Shown here piece after piece: positions 54,834 to 64,000 of a stretch of 64,000 nucleotides of DNA. How positions within the stretch are numbered: position 1 is the stretch's first letter; each line of letters opens with the position of its first letter. Below the pieces are notes generated by a model, which did no database searches, was not told where the DNA came from, and saw nothing but the letters and a program-made list of their open reading frames with translations. The DNA is from Mycogone perniciosa (Eukaryota > Ascomycota > Sordariomycetes > Hypocreales > Hypocreaceae), in the NCBI GenBank assembly GCA_025331125.1, contig JAOALB010000047.1:124001-188000 (forward strand), given 5' to 3'. The translations under genes and the position numbers were made by a program.

Positions 54834-56804
54834 TTAATTCGTTGCACTTGGTTCTTCTTCCTCATCCCCCTCCAGCCAGATCTCATGGCCGTTTCCTTCT
54901 CTTACTATCAGACTCGCCAAGCAAGCACACAGCAGCACAGCTGAGCGCCCACCACACAAGCCCAACTATTCCCCTGTTGAGTCCAAAGCCGTACACCACG
55001 CCGCCTACCATGGGACCGATGGTTCGTGCTGCGCTGCTCACACTCTGGCCAAGACCGTGTACTGTGCCCAGCACGCTCGGGTGTGGGGAGCAGTTATTAA
55101 CGAGGATAGCCTGACAGGGCAGTGCAAAGGTCCGTCCCGTCACTTGGATGAAGAGCACGCAGCATATAGCAAGCCAAATAGCGAGGCCAGTCTTAGCCTC
55201 GGGAGGTGGCGTGGAGCTAGGCACGACAGAGAGGTATGGGACGAGAAAGTAAGCTAGCGGGAAGCACAGGAGGAAGAGACGCCATGATTTTATGGTGCCT
55301 AGGCGGGCGGAGATAGGAGGGTAAAGCAAGAGCTGCATGCTGATGCCGATGAAGCCGAGGATAGACATGGCCATGCCTACAGATCGCGGTTGGAGACCCA
55401 AACCACCAGTGAATAGAAATGGCAAACGGGTCTTATGCTCGGAGGAGGCAGGGTTATGAACCGGTGTGGACAGAAAGACGAACCAGAGTGCGTTGAAGGT
55501 TCCGACGTGGAAGGTGAGGAAGAACTGCGCAACGAGCGTGAGGAGGACATTGCGAGTGAAGATGCGCCGGAAGGGGAGTCGTTGTGTATACCGCTTAACG
55601 AACTTCTTGGTCACGGATGGCTCATCCGTAGCAACAAAGAGTTCCACGTCCGAAGCAGGGATAGATGAGTATCCATTTGCTTCGGGCGAGTTGCCAAAGC
55701 GTTTGCGGTAGTACACTGTTAGTCTCTTGCCCAGTCTGGTTCCCATATCCGGGGGTCCGTCAGCCAGGGCATCGAGTGTCTCTTCCAGGCCGAGCCAGAC
55801 AGCGATGGCGGCGAAGAAGAGAAACAAGGAACTGACAATGTTAGGGGTGGCGTAGGGGAACTTGACGAAGAAGTCGATGTTGCCGAAGAGATTCGGGTAA
55901 CTCCCAGCTGGGTCTGAGAGGATACCGCCGAGGATGGGGCCGATGATGATGCCGATATTGAAGGTCATGGGGAGGAGGAGGAAGGCCCGTGGCTGGTATT
56001 TCTTTTCGCGGATAATTTCGCTGATCCTACAACAAGAGCAGCAGTGAGTACGTGATTCTCTTGGTCTCACACTCTGGCTATCCAACCGCCACAGAAGATA
56101 GTACCGAGACTCATTATGGGAGACTTACATCGTACGCATGACGCCAATATTGCCGTTCGTAGCTCCGCCCAGAGTTCGGAAGAGCAAAGCCTGCCAAAAC
56201 GTCGTTGAGAATCCGAACCCGAGACACGAAATGCCCGTTCCCAACAACCCGATAAGCAAAACCGTCTTGCGCCCTGAACGCTTCGAGTCGGAAATACGAC
56301 CCCACAGCATCGCCGTGACGAACTGCGCAGCCATGAAGCTGGCGTGAAGAACGCCGGCCTGGCTGGAGATGGTCGAGTCAGGTAAGGACGGGTCGAACCA
56401 TTTCAGCTGGTAGAACATGTACGCCTTTTACGGGGGCACAAGGAAGAATCATTATAGTAAGTTTGCATATTCTTGACTTTTGTACTTTGCGGGTCATGGA
56501 GTTGGTAGCTGTAGCGCCGTTGGGTGAAAGGTCTCACCTGTAGTGATGTCTGGACAAGAGGCTCGCTCATTCGAGCCAGTGTTATGATAATGAGTTGGTC
56601 TTTTCGGGGCAGGTCGCTCCATGAGACGGATTTCTTGCTTTGCGCCGCGGCGTCGGTAGGCGATGGGAGGGTATCGTCTGCTTCTGCCGGTCCATCTGTG
56701 CTTGCGCACTCATCGTTGGTTCTTGGTAGCCCGTATATCCGAGTTGTGTTGATGTCGAGTTCGTCATCAAATCCATCATCGCTGTCTAGCCTGTTGGATT
56801 TCAT
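54834..56804 (-). CDS. MFS transporter (DHA1-like) with a frame-shifted C-terminus
   Basis: Twelve-TM major facilitator superfamily exporter, similar in layout to the fungal DHA1/YCR023C-type drug transporters. Exons: 56804-56538, 56424-56129 and 56026-54883 (introns 113 and 102 nt), 568 residues as read. The cytosolic N-terminus is acidic. The loop 2-3 motif is WGRISDSKRSGRKTVLLIG; GGATNGNIGVMRTM and PRAFLLLPMTFNIGIIIGPI mark TM4-TM5; a long central loop and TM7-12 follow. As read, the protein ends SCAAVCLLGESDSKRRKRP with TGA at 54883. In the next frame the DNA continues SLIVREGNGHEIWLEGDEEE to TAA at 54834, a normal-looking tail. Dropping one G near 54917 would join the two. Start ATG 56804. 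Confidence 0.85.
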
Positions 56805-57673
56805 CGATATGAACGTCAGATTCGGTCCCGGGGGTTCAAACACACCAGGGACGATCAACTGGAGATGAGGGTGGTGGTTGTGAGGTGGTTAAAGCGACTA
56901 ATTCGGTGAGAAGACACAGAAACACATGAACGAGTACGAAACAGAATAAAAAGCGATATAAAAAGAGGGAGAAAAGTTTTAGTATAAGATCCCCGTCGAT
57001 GATGCTACTCAACCCATCTTTTCGCCATTGTATAAGTGCCTGTGCTCGGCACACTTGCGCCGCACCACCCACCCACAATCCAACATGGATAGCAATCGAG
57101 CCAATGCCTGCGATGCTTATTCACAAGGGTTGAATCCCGTCGGCGCGATAACGGAGTAATCGCACGTATCTCCGAGGGATCACCGGGTTATGAGTCCAAA
57201 TAACATCGGGATATCTTTTCTGGGGATTGTTTCCACCGGAGGAGGCGAATGAGAAACGACTGTGCCTGGTTTCAATGTGTTTATTTCATCCAATGGCATG
57301 AATGATGATGATTCTTTGTTGCCACTCTGAGGAGCGGGTAAAGGCGCCGCCACCCGTCTTCGATTCGTGCGGACCCCTCCGGACGGGTCCGGAACCGGAG
57401 CTCTTCTACCGTTCCGCCTTCAGCCCGGTTTCGCCGTCACAACTCACCTCTCAGATACGAGTACGGAGTACCTCAAACGTGTATTGATAATACGGTTAAG
57501 ATAAGAACCATTGCTATTATATCTTTCATTTTTTCTTTCTCTCTCCGTCCTTTTTTATCACTCCTAACATACAGGGCATTGGCACTCTGGCCACTAAAAC
57601 CTCTGCTCACCGTGCAAAATAGCCGCTCTCACATACACCGACTTAGCTGCATCTTGCTCACCAAGTGCTCATC
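56805..57673. other. Divergent intergenic region
   Basis: 870 nt between the divergent MFS and ureidoglycolate lyase starts. A copy of the dispersed element lies at 57459-57472. CT-rich sequence at 57530-57560 suits the lyase promoter. No gene seen. Confidence 0.5.
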
Positions 57674-58396
57674 ATGGAGACGCTCAAGATTCATATCGGA
57701 AACCTCAATTTTGACATCACGGCACAGCCTCTATCTCAGGAGGCCTTTGCACCCTTTGGCGATGTGATTTCCAACCCAAGGCCCAACGTCCACCCCTCCG
57801 CTTTCGATGCTCACGTCACCTCCTTACCGCCCAACGCTGTATCAGCCAACCAAGGCTCAGCTATCCAATATCGCAACATCAGCCGCCTCAAGAACCTCTA
57901 CAACCAAGCACCCAGCGGTAAAGGAGAGCCCATAATGAGCGTGTTTGTGTGCGCCGCTCGAGGCAGCTCCTCCCAGGGCGAGTTCACAGTCCGATTCTTA
58001 GAGAGACATCCTTTCACCGCACAAACATTCACGCCGATCAAATCCACCGCATCGACATACCTTGTCATCGTGGCTCCGAGTCTGCCGCCGAGCTCCAAGG
58101 ATAAGGACCTGCCCGTACCGAGTGGAGATGGGCTACCCGGGAGGGGATTGCCTGATCTCAGGGGTCTTCGCGCTTTTGTTGCCACGAGTAACCAAGCTGT
58201 TACGTATGGAGCTGGGACGTGGCATTCGCCAATGGTGGTTTTGGGTCAACAGGGGACATCTTTGGATTTTGTAGTTTCGCAGTTTGCGAGTGGTGTAGCC
58301 GTTGAAGATTGCCAACTTGTTGAATTTGGGTCAACTGGATCAGAGGAGCCGCGGATTCTCGTACGGATACCTCGTCCTCGTGTAGGCAAGTTGTAG
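57674..58396 (+). CDS. Ureidoglycolate lyase (allantoin catabolism)
   Basis: Intron-free, 240 residues. Converts ureidoglycolate to glyoxylate and urea, the last step of allantoin use (DAL3 in yeast). Cupin-like fold. Recognisable segments are ITAQPLSQEAFAPFGDVISN at the start, AIQYRNISRL, MSVFVCAARG, FLERHPFTAQTFTPI, and near the end FVATSNQAVTYGAGTWHSPM, where the His is a likely metal or active-site ligand, then VEDCQLVEF. An extended loop (about 135-165) is longer than in the bacterial enzyme, as usual for fungi. The start is ATG 57674. No other purine-catabolism gene is adjacent. Confidence 0.88.
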   Translation: METLKIHIGNLNFDITAQPLSQEAFAPFGDVISNPRPNVHPSAFDAHVTSLPPNAVSANQGSAIQYRNISRLKNLYNQAPSGKGEPIMSVFVCAARGSSSQGEFTVRFLERHPFTAQTFTPIKSTASTYLVIVAPSLPPSSKDKDLPVPSGDGLPGRGLPDLRGLRAFVATSNQAVTYGAGTWHSPMVVLGQQGTSLDFVVSQFASGVAVEDCQLVEFGSTGSEEPRILVRIPRPRVGKL

Positions 58397-58694
58397 ACTC
58401 ATTTCTAATACCCAATCGAAAACTTTATGAGCCCCCTGTTGTTTAAAAATCTCAAAGAATAAGAGTAAATTCGTGTGACGTTGCCTCGGGGCTGGTTGAC
58501 GACTTGGAGAAACAGTCTCAGCGTCAAATCTATCGGATGCTTAGTCATCGGAATATACGAGTGGGGGAGCAGCTGAAGCCAAGGCTGTCAGGATGGAGAC
58601 AAAAACACGTATGCCTCTGAGGTTGTATAAAGTCCGGATGATACACCTGCTTGATCTCATCTCACCCCCTATTTGGAAACTCTAAGCGGAAAAA

Positions 58695-59899
58695 ATGTAT
58701 TCCACAGACGCCAAAAACAAGTTGGAGGACCTCTCTGGCATCGTGCTGAAGCCAGGCGAGAATCCTTACGGAGCTTTTATACAAGCTTGCAATAACAAAC
58801 ATGTAAGTTCTCCTTCATTTGTATATCGACCACAGCCTGTCTACTAGGCACAGCAGCGATGTGTGTTTGAGTGAGAGTTGGCGGTTTTGGACGTCTTCAA
58901 CTAACATGTTGCGGCGCTAGGATGAGATTCAAGCACTGTACCATGCCCATCGCACTAAGCGCAATGCTCAACAAAAGGAAAAGTTCCTTTCTGAGGAGTA
59001 CAAGGAGTTAGTGATTGACCAAGTTCTGCTGCGGCTCGAGAAACCTGAAATCGAGCCTGGCTTCCGCGATGAGCGCAACTGTCTAGTTGTTTGGGCTCGA
59101 CCGCCGAACCATGTCATCGAGCTCGCTGAAAAAGTGCAGCAACTGCTCAAAGAGGCATCGCCAAGTAAGTCCTTACTCTCTAAAGTTTGAATGAATATAT
59201 ATGTGTGTGTGGTGGCAAACGGCAGAGCCAGACAACCCCAACCGCATCTTCAAGCACCTATTATTACATGAGCTCATGAGATTCTTAGGCATATGGCTTA
59301 TGCCCACATATCGGATGCATATGACAACTCTGGAAGTAGCCTTCTCCAAAACCCCAGATGAGATCGAATCCCTCGTATCTACACTCCGACCGGCCATCCC
59401 CTCCGTCGCCTCACACACACGCAACCACCGTTCCCGCCTTGTCAAGCCTATGATCTCCTACGACCTCTCTGCCTTCGCCCTGTCATTCCTGCCCGCCTCA
59501 GGCGAGCCCATCCTCTCGCCTGCTCCCGTAGCCCCCGACGCCGTCAAGGGTGGTGTCACCCAAGGAGACGACTACACTTACCACCATCTTCGACGGGAAA
59601 TCTTTGACAAGATCAAAGAGGCAGGCATTGAGGTTGGGTCGCGGTATCAGGTTCCGAGTGCGCATATCACCCTAGGGAGGTACTTGACAGATAATGAGCA
59701 TGATACACCCGAGAAGAGGGAGAGATGGGTGAAGGCGATTGATGGCATTAATGCCTGGCTTGAGAAGGAAGTGTGGGATAAAGAGGACGCTGAGTGGATT
59801 GGTGAGTGGATTGTTGGCCAGGAAAAGGGCTTGGATGTTCGAAATGGCGCTTTATGGTATGGCGGTGGCCGAACAATCATGCTTGGTGAGGGGTTCTAG
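58695..59899 (+). CDS. 2H phosphoesterase (RNA ligase / cyclic nucleotide phosphodiesterase-like)
   Basis: Predicted 2H-superfamily phosphoesterase acting on 2',3'-cyclic or 2'-5' phosphodiester bonds. Exons 58695-58802, 58921-59164 and 59226-59899; 341 residues. The two signature H-x-T motifs are present: RMHMTTLEVAF (middle exon junction side, about residue 145) and SAHITLGRYL (about residue 265), spaced as in the family. Other conserved parts are YGAFIQACNNKHDEIQALY in the N-terminus and LRREIFDKIKEAGIEVGSRY before the second motif. Exon 1 ends with donor GTAAGT in phase 0. The start at ATG 58695 has an A-rich context (AAAAATG). Found widely in filamentous ascomycetes; the physiological substrate is not known. 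Confidence 0.82.
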
Positions 59900-60329
59900 A
59901 GGGATTAGACAATACAAAGACGAGTGTTCGAGTATAGTTACATAGACAGAAGAAGAGCTCGCCGTAATAAAAGCAGTATCATCACGATACCATTCTTGGA
60001 CATTCGAGCGGGCTGAGACTCGACTCGGCGTATCGTATCCGATGTGTCTAAGTCTAGGACCTTTATTATCCTAACCTTGACGCTTCTAGCTTCCTAGGGA
60101 TCGCCCAGTCGCAGGTGCGTAGGCATTGCGAAGTTCAGGGCATCTCAGCTTCACTCCCGACCACATGTTGCTGGGCGCATGGTTGTGGTCATAAAGAAAT
60201 CTTTTTTATTCGTTTCCTATGAGCCGCCGTCCCTCAATCGAGGACAAGTACCTCCCTTCGCCAGTTCCATGATGCCCAGATGCCGCAAGGAGAAGCATGA
60301 GAATTGGAGTGACCCAAAAAATAACGAAC
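59900..60329. other. Intergenic region between converging genes
   Basis: 430 nt, no gene supported. Holds the 3' UTRs of the 2H phosphoesterase and eL42 genes. Confidence 0.5.
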
Positions 60330-61051
60330 TTAGAACACCAAAGCCGCACCCTTCGTCTTCTTGTCACCACTGTAAATGCGATTAGCAATCCGCACTCGTA
60401 TTCATGTTCAGGTGGCACGTACCCCAGCTCGAAGTGCTTGCATCGCTTCAGCGCCAGCTGCAGCTTGGTCTTGCACTTGACGCACTCCAACCGCAACACG
60501 ACCTTCTTGGTGGTCTTGGCCTTCTTGTGGAAGACAGGCTTGGTCTGACCACCATAACCGGACTGCTTTCTGTCGTAACGTCTCTTACCCTGAGCGAACA
60601 GGGAGGCCTTGCCTGCCTTGTACTGGGTGACCTTGTGCTGGGTGTGCTTGCGGCACTCCTTGCCCTTGCAGTAGGTGTTTCGGGTCTTGGGAATGTTGAC
60701 CTAATTCAACAAAAAGAGTCAGCCATCTGATGGTCGTAACGTCATCGAGATTGCGTTGGGTTAGAGGTCGAAATGGTCGTCGGTCCGCACAAGACAGTCT
60801 TCCAGGAATTTGCAATCGATTCAGTGTCGGATATCAGTCGCAATTTGATGACAGTATAGCTCTTGCTCGAGATTTGACGCAGCGACCGTGACTTTTCCTA
60901 TCCCGCTTGTGCCCCCCGCTCAAAATGTTGATATCCATGCGAAGACTGTCATCGTGCGGCCGCGAACATTCGAATCGATCGCTCAAAGAAATCGTTCCTC
61001 ATATTGAAATACTGAACAGTGATGGCCATCGCTGCCAAAGAAACGTACCAT
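60330..61051 (-). CDS. RPL42: 60S ribosomal protein eL42 (L44)
   Basis: Cytosolic large-subunit ribosomal protein near the E site, exactly 106 residues as in other fungi. Three exons: 61051-61049, which is only the ATG; 60700-60423; and 60369-60330. Introns are 348 nt (61048-60701) and 53 nt (60422-60370). The product starts MVNIPKTRNTYCKGKECRKH and ends FELGGDKKTKGAALVF. The C-x4-C pair near the start and C-x2-C in LECVKCKTKL form the zinc site. Residue 56 is Pro (in GGQTKPVF), the form associated with cycloheximide sensitivity; Gln there gives resistance in several yeasts. The GTACGTTT donor sits immediately after ATG. Divergent from epsilon-COP. Confidence 0.95.
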
Positions 61052-61392
61052 CTTGACGACGTTGTGTGCTGTCGTTACTTGGGTGTTTGGTGATGCAAAG
61101 TTCCGGAGACAGAGCGAAATTTGGGAGAGTTTGGTGATTTCTCGCTTTGTGGGCAGTAGGGTAAACGCTATTCCTGATTTGGGGTTGTGCGGGTGGTGTG
61201 GCTAGTGAGAGATAGGCCACATTGTTGGCCTCATTTACAGGGCCACAAGAACAGCCCGCTTGTTGCCTGTGGCGCATGAATCCCCTGTCAGGGGACCCCA
61301 CCATGTGGATGGATGCGAGAGTCGAGGCCAGCATCACCAGCTGTTGTCCTCCAGCAGACGACACGACGACAACACCGCCAAAAATCGCCAGC
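61052..61392. promoter_or_regulatory. Shared divergent promoter, eL42 and epsilon-COP
   Basis: 340 nt between the two start codons. No gene. As a bidirectional region it serves a ribosomal protein gene and a secretory-pathway gene. The eL42 5' side is pyrimidine/purine biased (61075-61150). Confidence 0.5.
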
Positions 61393-62426
61393 ATGGATCC
61401 GTACTCTGCAGAAGGCGAATTGATCAATATTCACAACCATTTCCACCAGGGACAGTACCAAGAAGTCGTCGATTTCGATTCGTCGTCATTTTCCCCCGAA
61501 AACGCCCTCCCGGCGCGAGTCCTTGTACTCCGAGCTCGAGTTGCTCTGGGCCAGGCCAACGATGTTCTCGCCGAGGTGAAGGGCGAGACGGAGCCCGATC
61601 TGGAGGCTGTTGGTGCTTTCGCCGAGTTCACCCTTGGGAGGACCGATGCGGCGCTGAAGACGATTGAGAAGTTGGTCTCGTCGAATGCCGATAATGTCAC
61701 TGTCCAGGTCCTTGGTGGCTCGATCCTGCAAGCGGCTGGAAAGTCAGAAGAGGCGCTCGCATTGCTATCGCAACACCAAGCAAGCCGTAGGTTCATACGG
61801 CCGCATACTATTCCGGGCTGGGACTAACTCCTGCATAGTGGAAGCAGTTACTTTAATAGTCCAAATCCACCTGCAACAGAACCGAACCGACCTGGCTGTG
61901 AAGGAGGTTGCATCAGCGCGACGATGGGCACAAGACAGTTTGCTAGTCAACTTGGCAGAATCATGGGTTGGAGTCAGAGTGGTAAGCAGGCATGGAAAAT
62001 GTTGGTCGACTTAGCCACTGACACTTTGCAGGGCGGTGAGAAGTACCAGCAAGCGTTTTATGTCTACGAAGAGCTCGCCCAGGCGCCCGCGACATTCTCG
62101 GTGCGAAGCCTTGTTGCGCAAGCTGTTTGCGAGTTGCACCTTGGCCGACTCGAGGAGGCGCAGTCCGCTTTGGAGCAAGCCGTGCAGAAGGACTCGCAGA
62201 ATGTGGAAGCGATTGCCAATTCGCTAGTCCTGGCCGTGATTTCAGGGAACGACTCCGAGGAGCTCCTCCAGTAAGCTGCTTTGCTCAAGATATTACCTTC
62301 ACAGCTAACTTGCCTAGGTCCCTCCAGAAAGCTGATCCTAAGCATCAGTTCGTAGTAGATCTGGAGGAGAAGAGCGATTTGTTCGACAAAGCTGCAACAA
62401 AGTACAGCCCCAAGGTGTCAGCATAG
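61393..62426 (+). CDS. SEC28: Coatomer epsilon subunit
   Basis: Epsilon-COP of the COPI vesicle coat, which stabilises alpha-COP in Golgi-to-ER transport. Exons 61393-61786, 61839-61981, 62032-62270 and 62318-62426 (introns 52, 50 and 47 nt) give 294 residues, the normal length. The fold is TPR-like helices. Family segments include MDPYSAEGELINIHNHFHQG, YQEVVDFD, ALPARVLVLRARVALGQ, VQILQ-type helices (VTLIVQIHLQQNRTDLAVKE), YEELAQ and VEAIANSLVLAVISGNDSEE. The C-terminus is VVDLEEKSDLFDKAATKYSP. All splice joins are frame-checked. The start is ATG 61393; the open frame continues upstream to 61222 but without a better family match. Confidence 0.93.
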
Positions 62427-62964
62427 GTTAGAATGTGGTTGCGCATTGAATGAGTATCATGACTGGCGAAAGACTGTTAGAGGGTTGGAAATGTGAATAA
62501 AGCGGACAATGATTCTTAATACCCGATGCATCTCGGGTGCACTAGGGACTCAGCAAGAACCAAAATTTGACCATCGGACGAGTGACACAGTTATTATTAT
62601 CACGCTACCATTTTCAGTTTCTTGAGTGATGTGTCTTGTGCTTGCGTACGGAGTTGCCGCGGAGTGGAGAGTGTTACTACCCTGTAGCCAGGTAGCCGAA
62701 TCCAAGATCTATTTCCACCACATTGGAAACAAACAACCCAAGAACTGGACGAAGCCAATATTAACAATATCCTATCAGATACCAAAATACGGTTAGATCA
62801 TGGTTTTAAGTCGTTGGAGTCCTAGAACGACCACTTACCTGACTAAACATTATGCAGGAACTTGACCTCTAGCATTGATGCGAACTACCCACTACTGGGG
62901 CTTCCTGTGGAGAACAAGCGTCGAGCTCTTCATCTGAAATCCAAAGCTGCGATCTAACGTGCGA
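62427..62964. other. Intergenic region between converging genes
   Basis: 540 nt with no supported gene. One TACGGAGT copy near 62646-62653. Confidence 0.5.
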
Positions 62965-63663
62965 CTAGAACGCCAAGACGTCACCTGGATCTCGATTGAT
63001 CAGTGAAAATTCATCCAATGCATTGGCATCGGTGTTCTCGGCAGCTGTCTTGGCCGATGGATGCCCTTTGACCACTCCCCGTGCTTCGTGCGAAGATGCA
63101 GATTCAGGCAAATCAGAACTTCGTTCTTGCTGCTGATCCGGAGTTGAGCATGTGTTCAGCGAGGCATCATAGTCCTCAAAGTCTCGCAGCCAACTGACCT
63201 GCTTAGAATCCAAGTCAAAAGGAGATGCCGAACTATTCTGCCCATCAAGACATCGCCCAAGTGGCCGCTCCGTGAAATACTGCTTGTAGTTGAGCAGCGT
63301 CAGGGAATACTCCTCAACATCTACTGCGCTGTGTAGAGTCTGCTGACTCAGTAGGGAGGAATGCGACCCAGTGGATGAGATAGTGCTGATGGACAGATCC
63401 AGCTTCCCCTCTTCTCTTGAATGTCTCGAAGAAGCGTCCGTGTTATTTGGCGATTCGAACCATGCGACGATGGATTTCACAGAGCGGCCGCCTTCGGTTT
63501 TTGTGGTGGATCCGCTGGTGCGGCCGAGGTTGGAGGAGAAGCTGCTAGGAAGACCCTTGAGTTCTTTCTTGCGGTGGAGGACGCTATCCTCAGTATTCTT
63601 TATGCTGCTAGGGGAGTCTTCATGACTGAAATCATGTTCTTTGATCGGGGTGGGTGATGCCAT
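62965..63663 (-). CDS. Uncharacterised Ser-rich protein
   Basis: Open frame from ATG 63663 (MASPTPIKEHDFSHEDSPSS) to stop 62965, 232 residues. The frame continues upstream to 63831 without another ATG, so an upstream exon is possible. No known domain. Features are a Ser/Lys/Thr-rich N-terminus, TEGGRSVKSIVAWFESPN near residue 60, EEYSLTLLNYKQYFTERPLG near 130, KQVSWLRDFEDYDASLN near 165, and an acidic end. The aromatic, hydrophobic-containing segments look like short conserved motifs of a fungus-specific disordered protein. Function not assignable. Confidence 0.6.
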   Translation of the reverse strand: MASPTPIKEHDFSHEDSPSSIKNTEDSVLHRKKELKGLPSSFSSNLGRTSGSTTKTEGGRSVKSIVAWFESPNNTDASSRHSREEGKLDLSISTISSTGSHSSLLSQQTLHSAVDVEEYSLTLLNYKQYFTERPLGRCLDGQNSSASPFDLDSKQVSWLRDFEDYDASLNTCSTPDQQQERSSDLPESASSHEARGVVKGHPSAKTAAENTDANALDEFSLINRDPGDVLAF

Positions 63664-64000
63664 GCCGAGAAAGATGCATCGGAAACTGTGACGTGATGAA
63701 CTTGGATGCTGAAGTAGTGAAGATGCAAGCGAGCTGTTGAAGAAGAAATTTCTAGCTGCGCAGTCACTGTCAATAGGAAGAGCGCCAGCTGGCGAACTGA
63801 TATGCGGCTGGGTGAGTGAAATCCGAGGCAAAGTGTGCGGTCACGTCGAGAATGGTTTCTTGCACGATGTACAATCTGATGTTTGTTTATACCACTTATA
63901 ACGCCTAATGTTAAAGCCTGCATAAACAGGAAGAAAGGCCCGGTTCCTTTGCCATACAATACAGGAATTCTATATCCCATCTATTGAATCGGTGATGTGT
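63664..64000. other. Right-edge region
   Basis: 337 nt upstream of the last gene. Frames are open on the minus strand but show no recognisable domain; may be promoter or an earlier exon. Confidence 0.4.

Noticed and set aside
61222..61392. Upstream extension of epsilon-COP
   Set aside because: The family N-terminus matches MDPYSAEGEL at 61393; the extension falls in the shared promoter.
1..64000. CRISPR arrays, prophage, secondary-metabolite core enzymes
   Set aside because: None seen; no regularly spaced repeats with unique spacers, and no polyketide synthase, peptide synthetase or terpene synthase frame.

Overview
This window looks like a chromosomal segment of a filamentous ascomycete (Pezizomycotina), probably a Sordariomycete close to Hypocreales. 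Short GT-AG introns (about 47-150 nt) with CTAAC/CTAAT branch sites interrupt most genes. The gene set includes the conidiation regulator wetA, a COP9 signalosome subunit, a SUR7-type eisosome protein, a DUF3433 membrane protein and a PNP-NACHT-ankyrin NLR. No prokaryotic, viral or organellar gene blocks were seen. The species is not determined.

Layout: 0-15 kb holds the 3' part of a PLC-like phosphodiesterase, COP9 subunit 3, a CCCH zinc-finger protein, a large Mi-2/CHD3-type remodeller divergent from a mitochondrial rRNA methyltransferase (MRM1), and a frame-broken fungal gene. 15-18 kb is AT-rich, with a decayed retrotransposon gag fragment and short repeats. A DUF952 gene sits at 18.2-18.6 kb. 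18.6-23.9 kb is essentially gene-free and packed with a short ACTCCGTAC/GTACGGAGT element. 23.9-29.2 kb holds a disordered protein and wetA, separated by a 2.6 kb upstream region. 29.8-33.2 kb is the NLR. 35-45 kb is a run of minus-strand membrane and surface proteins: an FLC/TRP-like channel, a DUF3433 protein and a second PLC-like, probably GPI-anchored protein. 46-57 kb holds a SUR7-like protein, an aminodeoxychorismate lyase-like gene with an internal TGA, a small secreted protein, a FAR1-like DNA-binding protein, a DOMON-cytochrome b561 protein and an MFS transporter. 57.6-64 kb holds ureidoglycolate lyase, a 2H phosphoesterase, ribosomal protein eL42 divergent from epsilon-COP, and an unknown protein.

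I rebuilt exon structures by hand from splice signals, reading-frame continuity and protein family knowledge. Several true C-termini only appear after splicing: the FLC gene's last exon, the AT-hook tail of the remodeller, and the signal-peptide exon of the DOMON protein. Three genes carry apparent coding breaks: a 1-nt shift near 14.34 kb, an in-frame TGA at 48.374 kb, and a 1-nt shift near 54.92 kb. They may be real lesions or assembly errors; the sequence alone cannot decide.

The genes do not form a recognisable biosynthetic cluster. The most biologically interesting locus is the NLR with its almost identical ankyrin units. The most interesting non-genic signal is the dispersed GTACGGAGT family, one copy of which abuts a 3' splice site.
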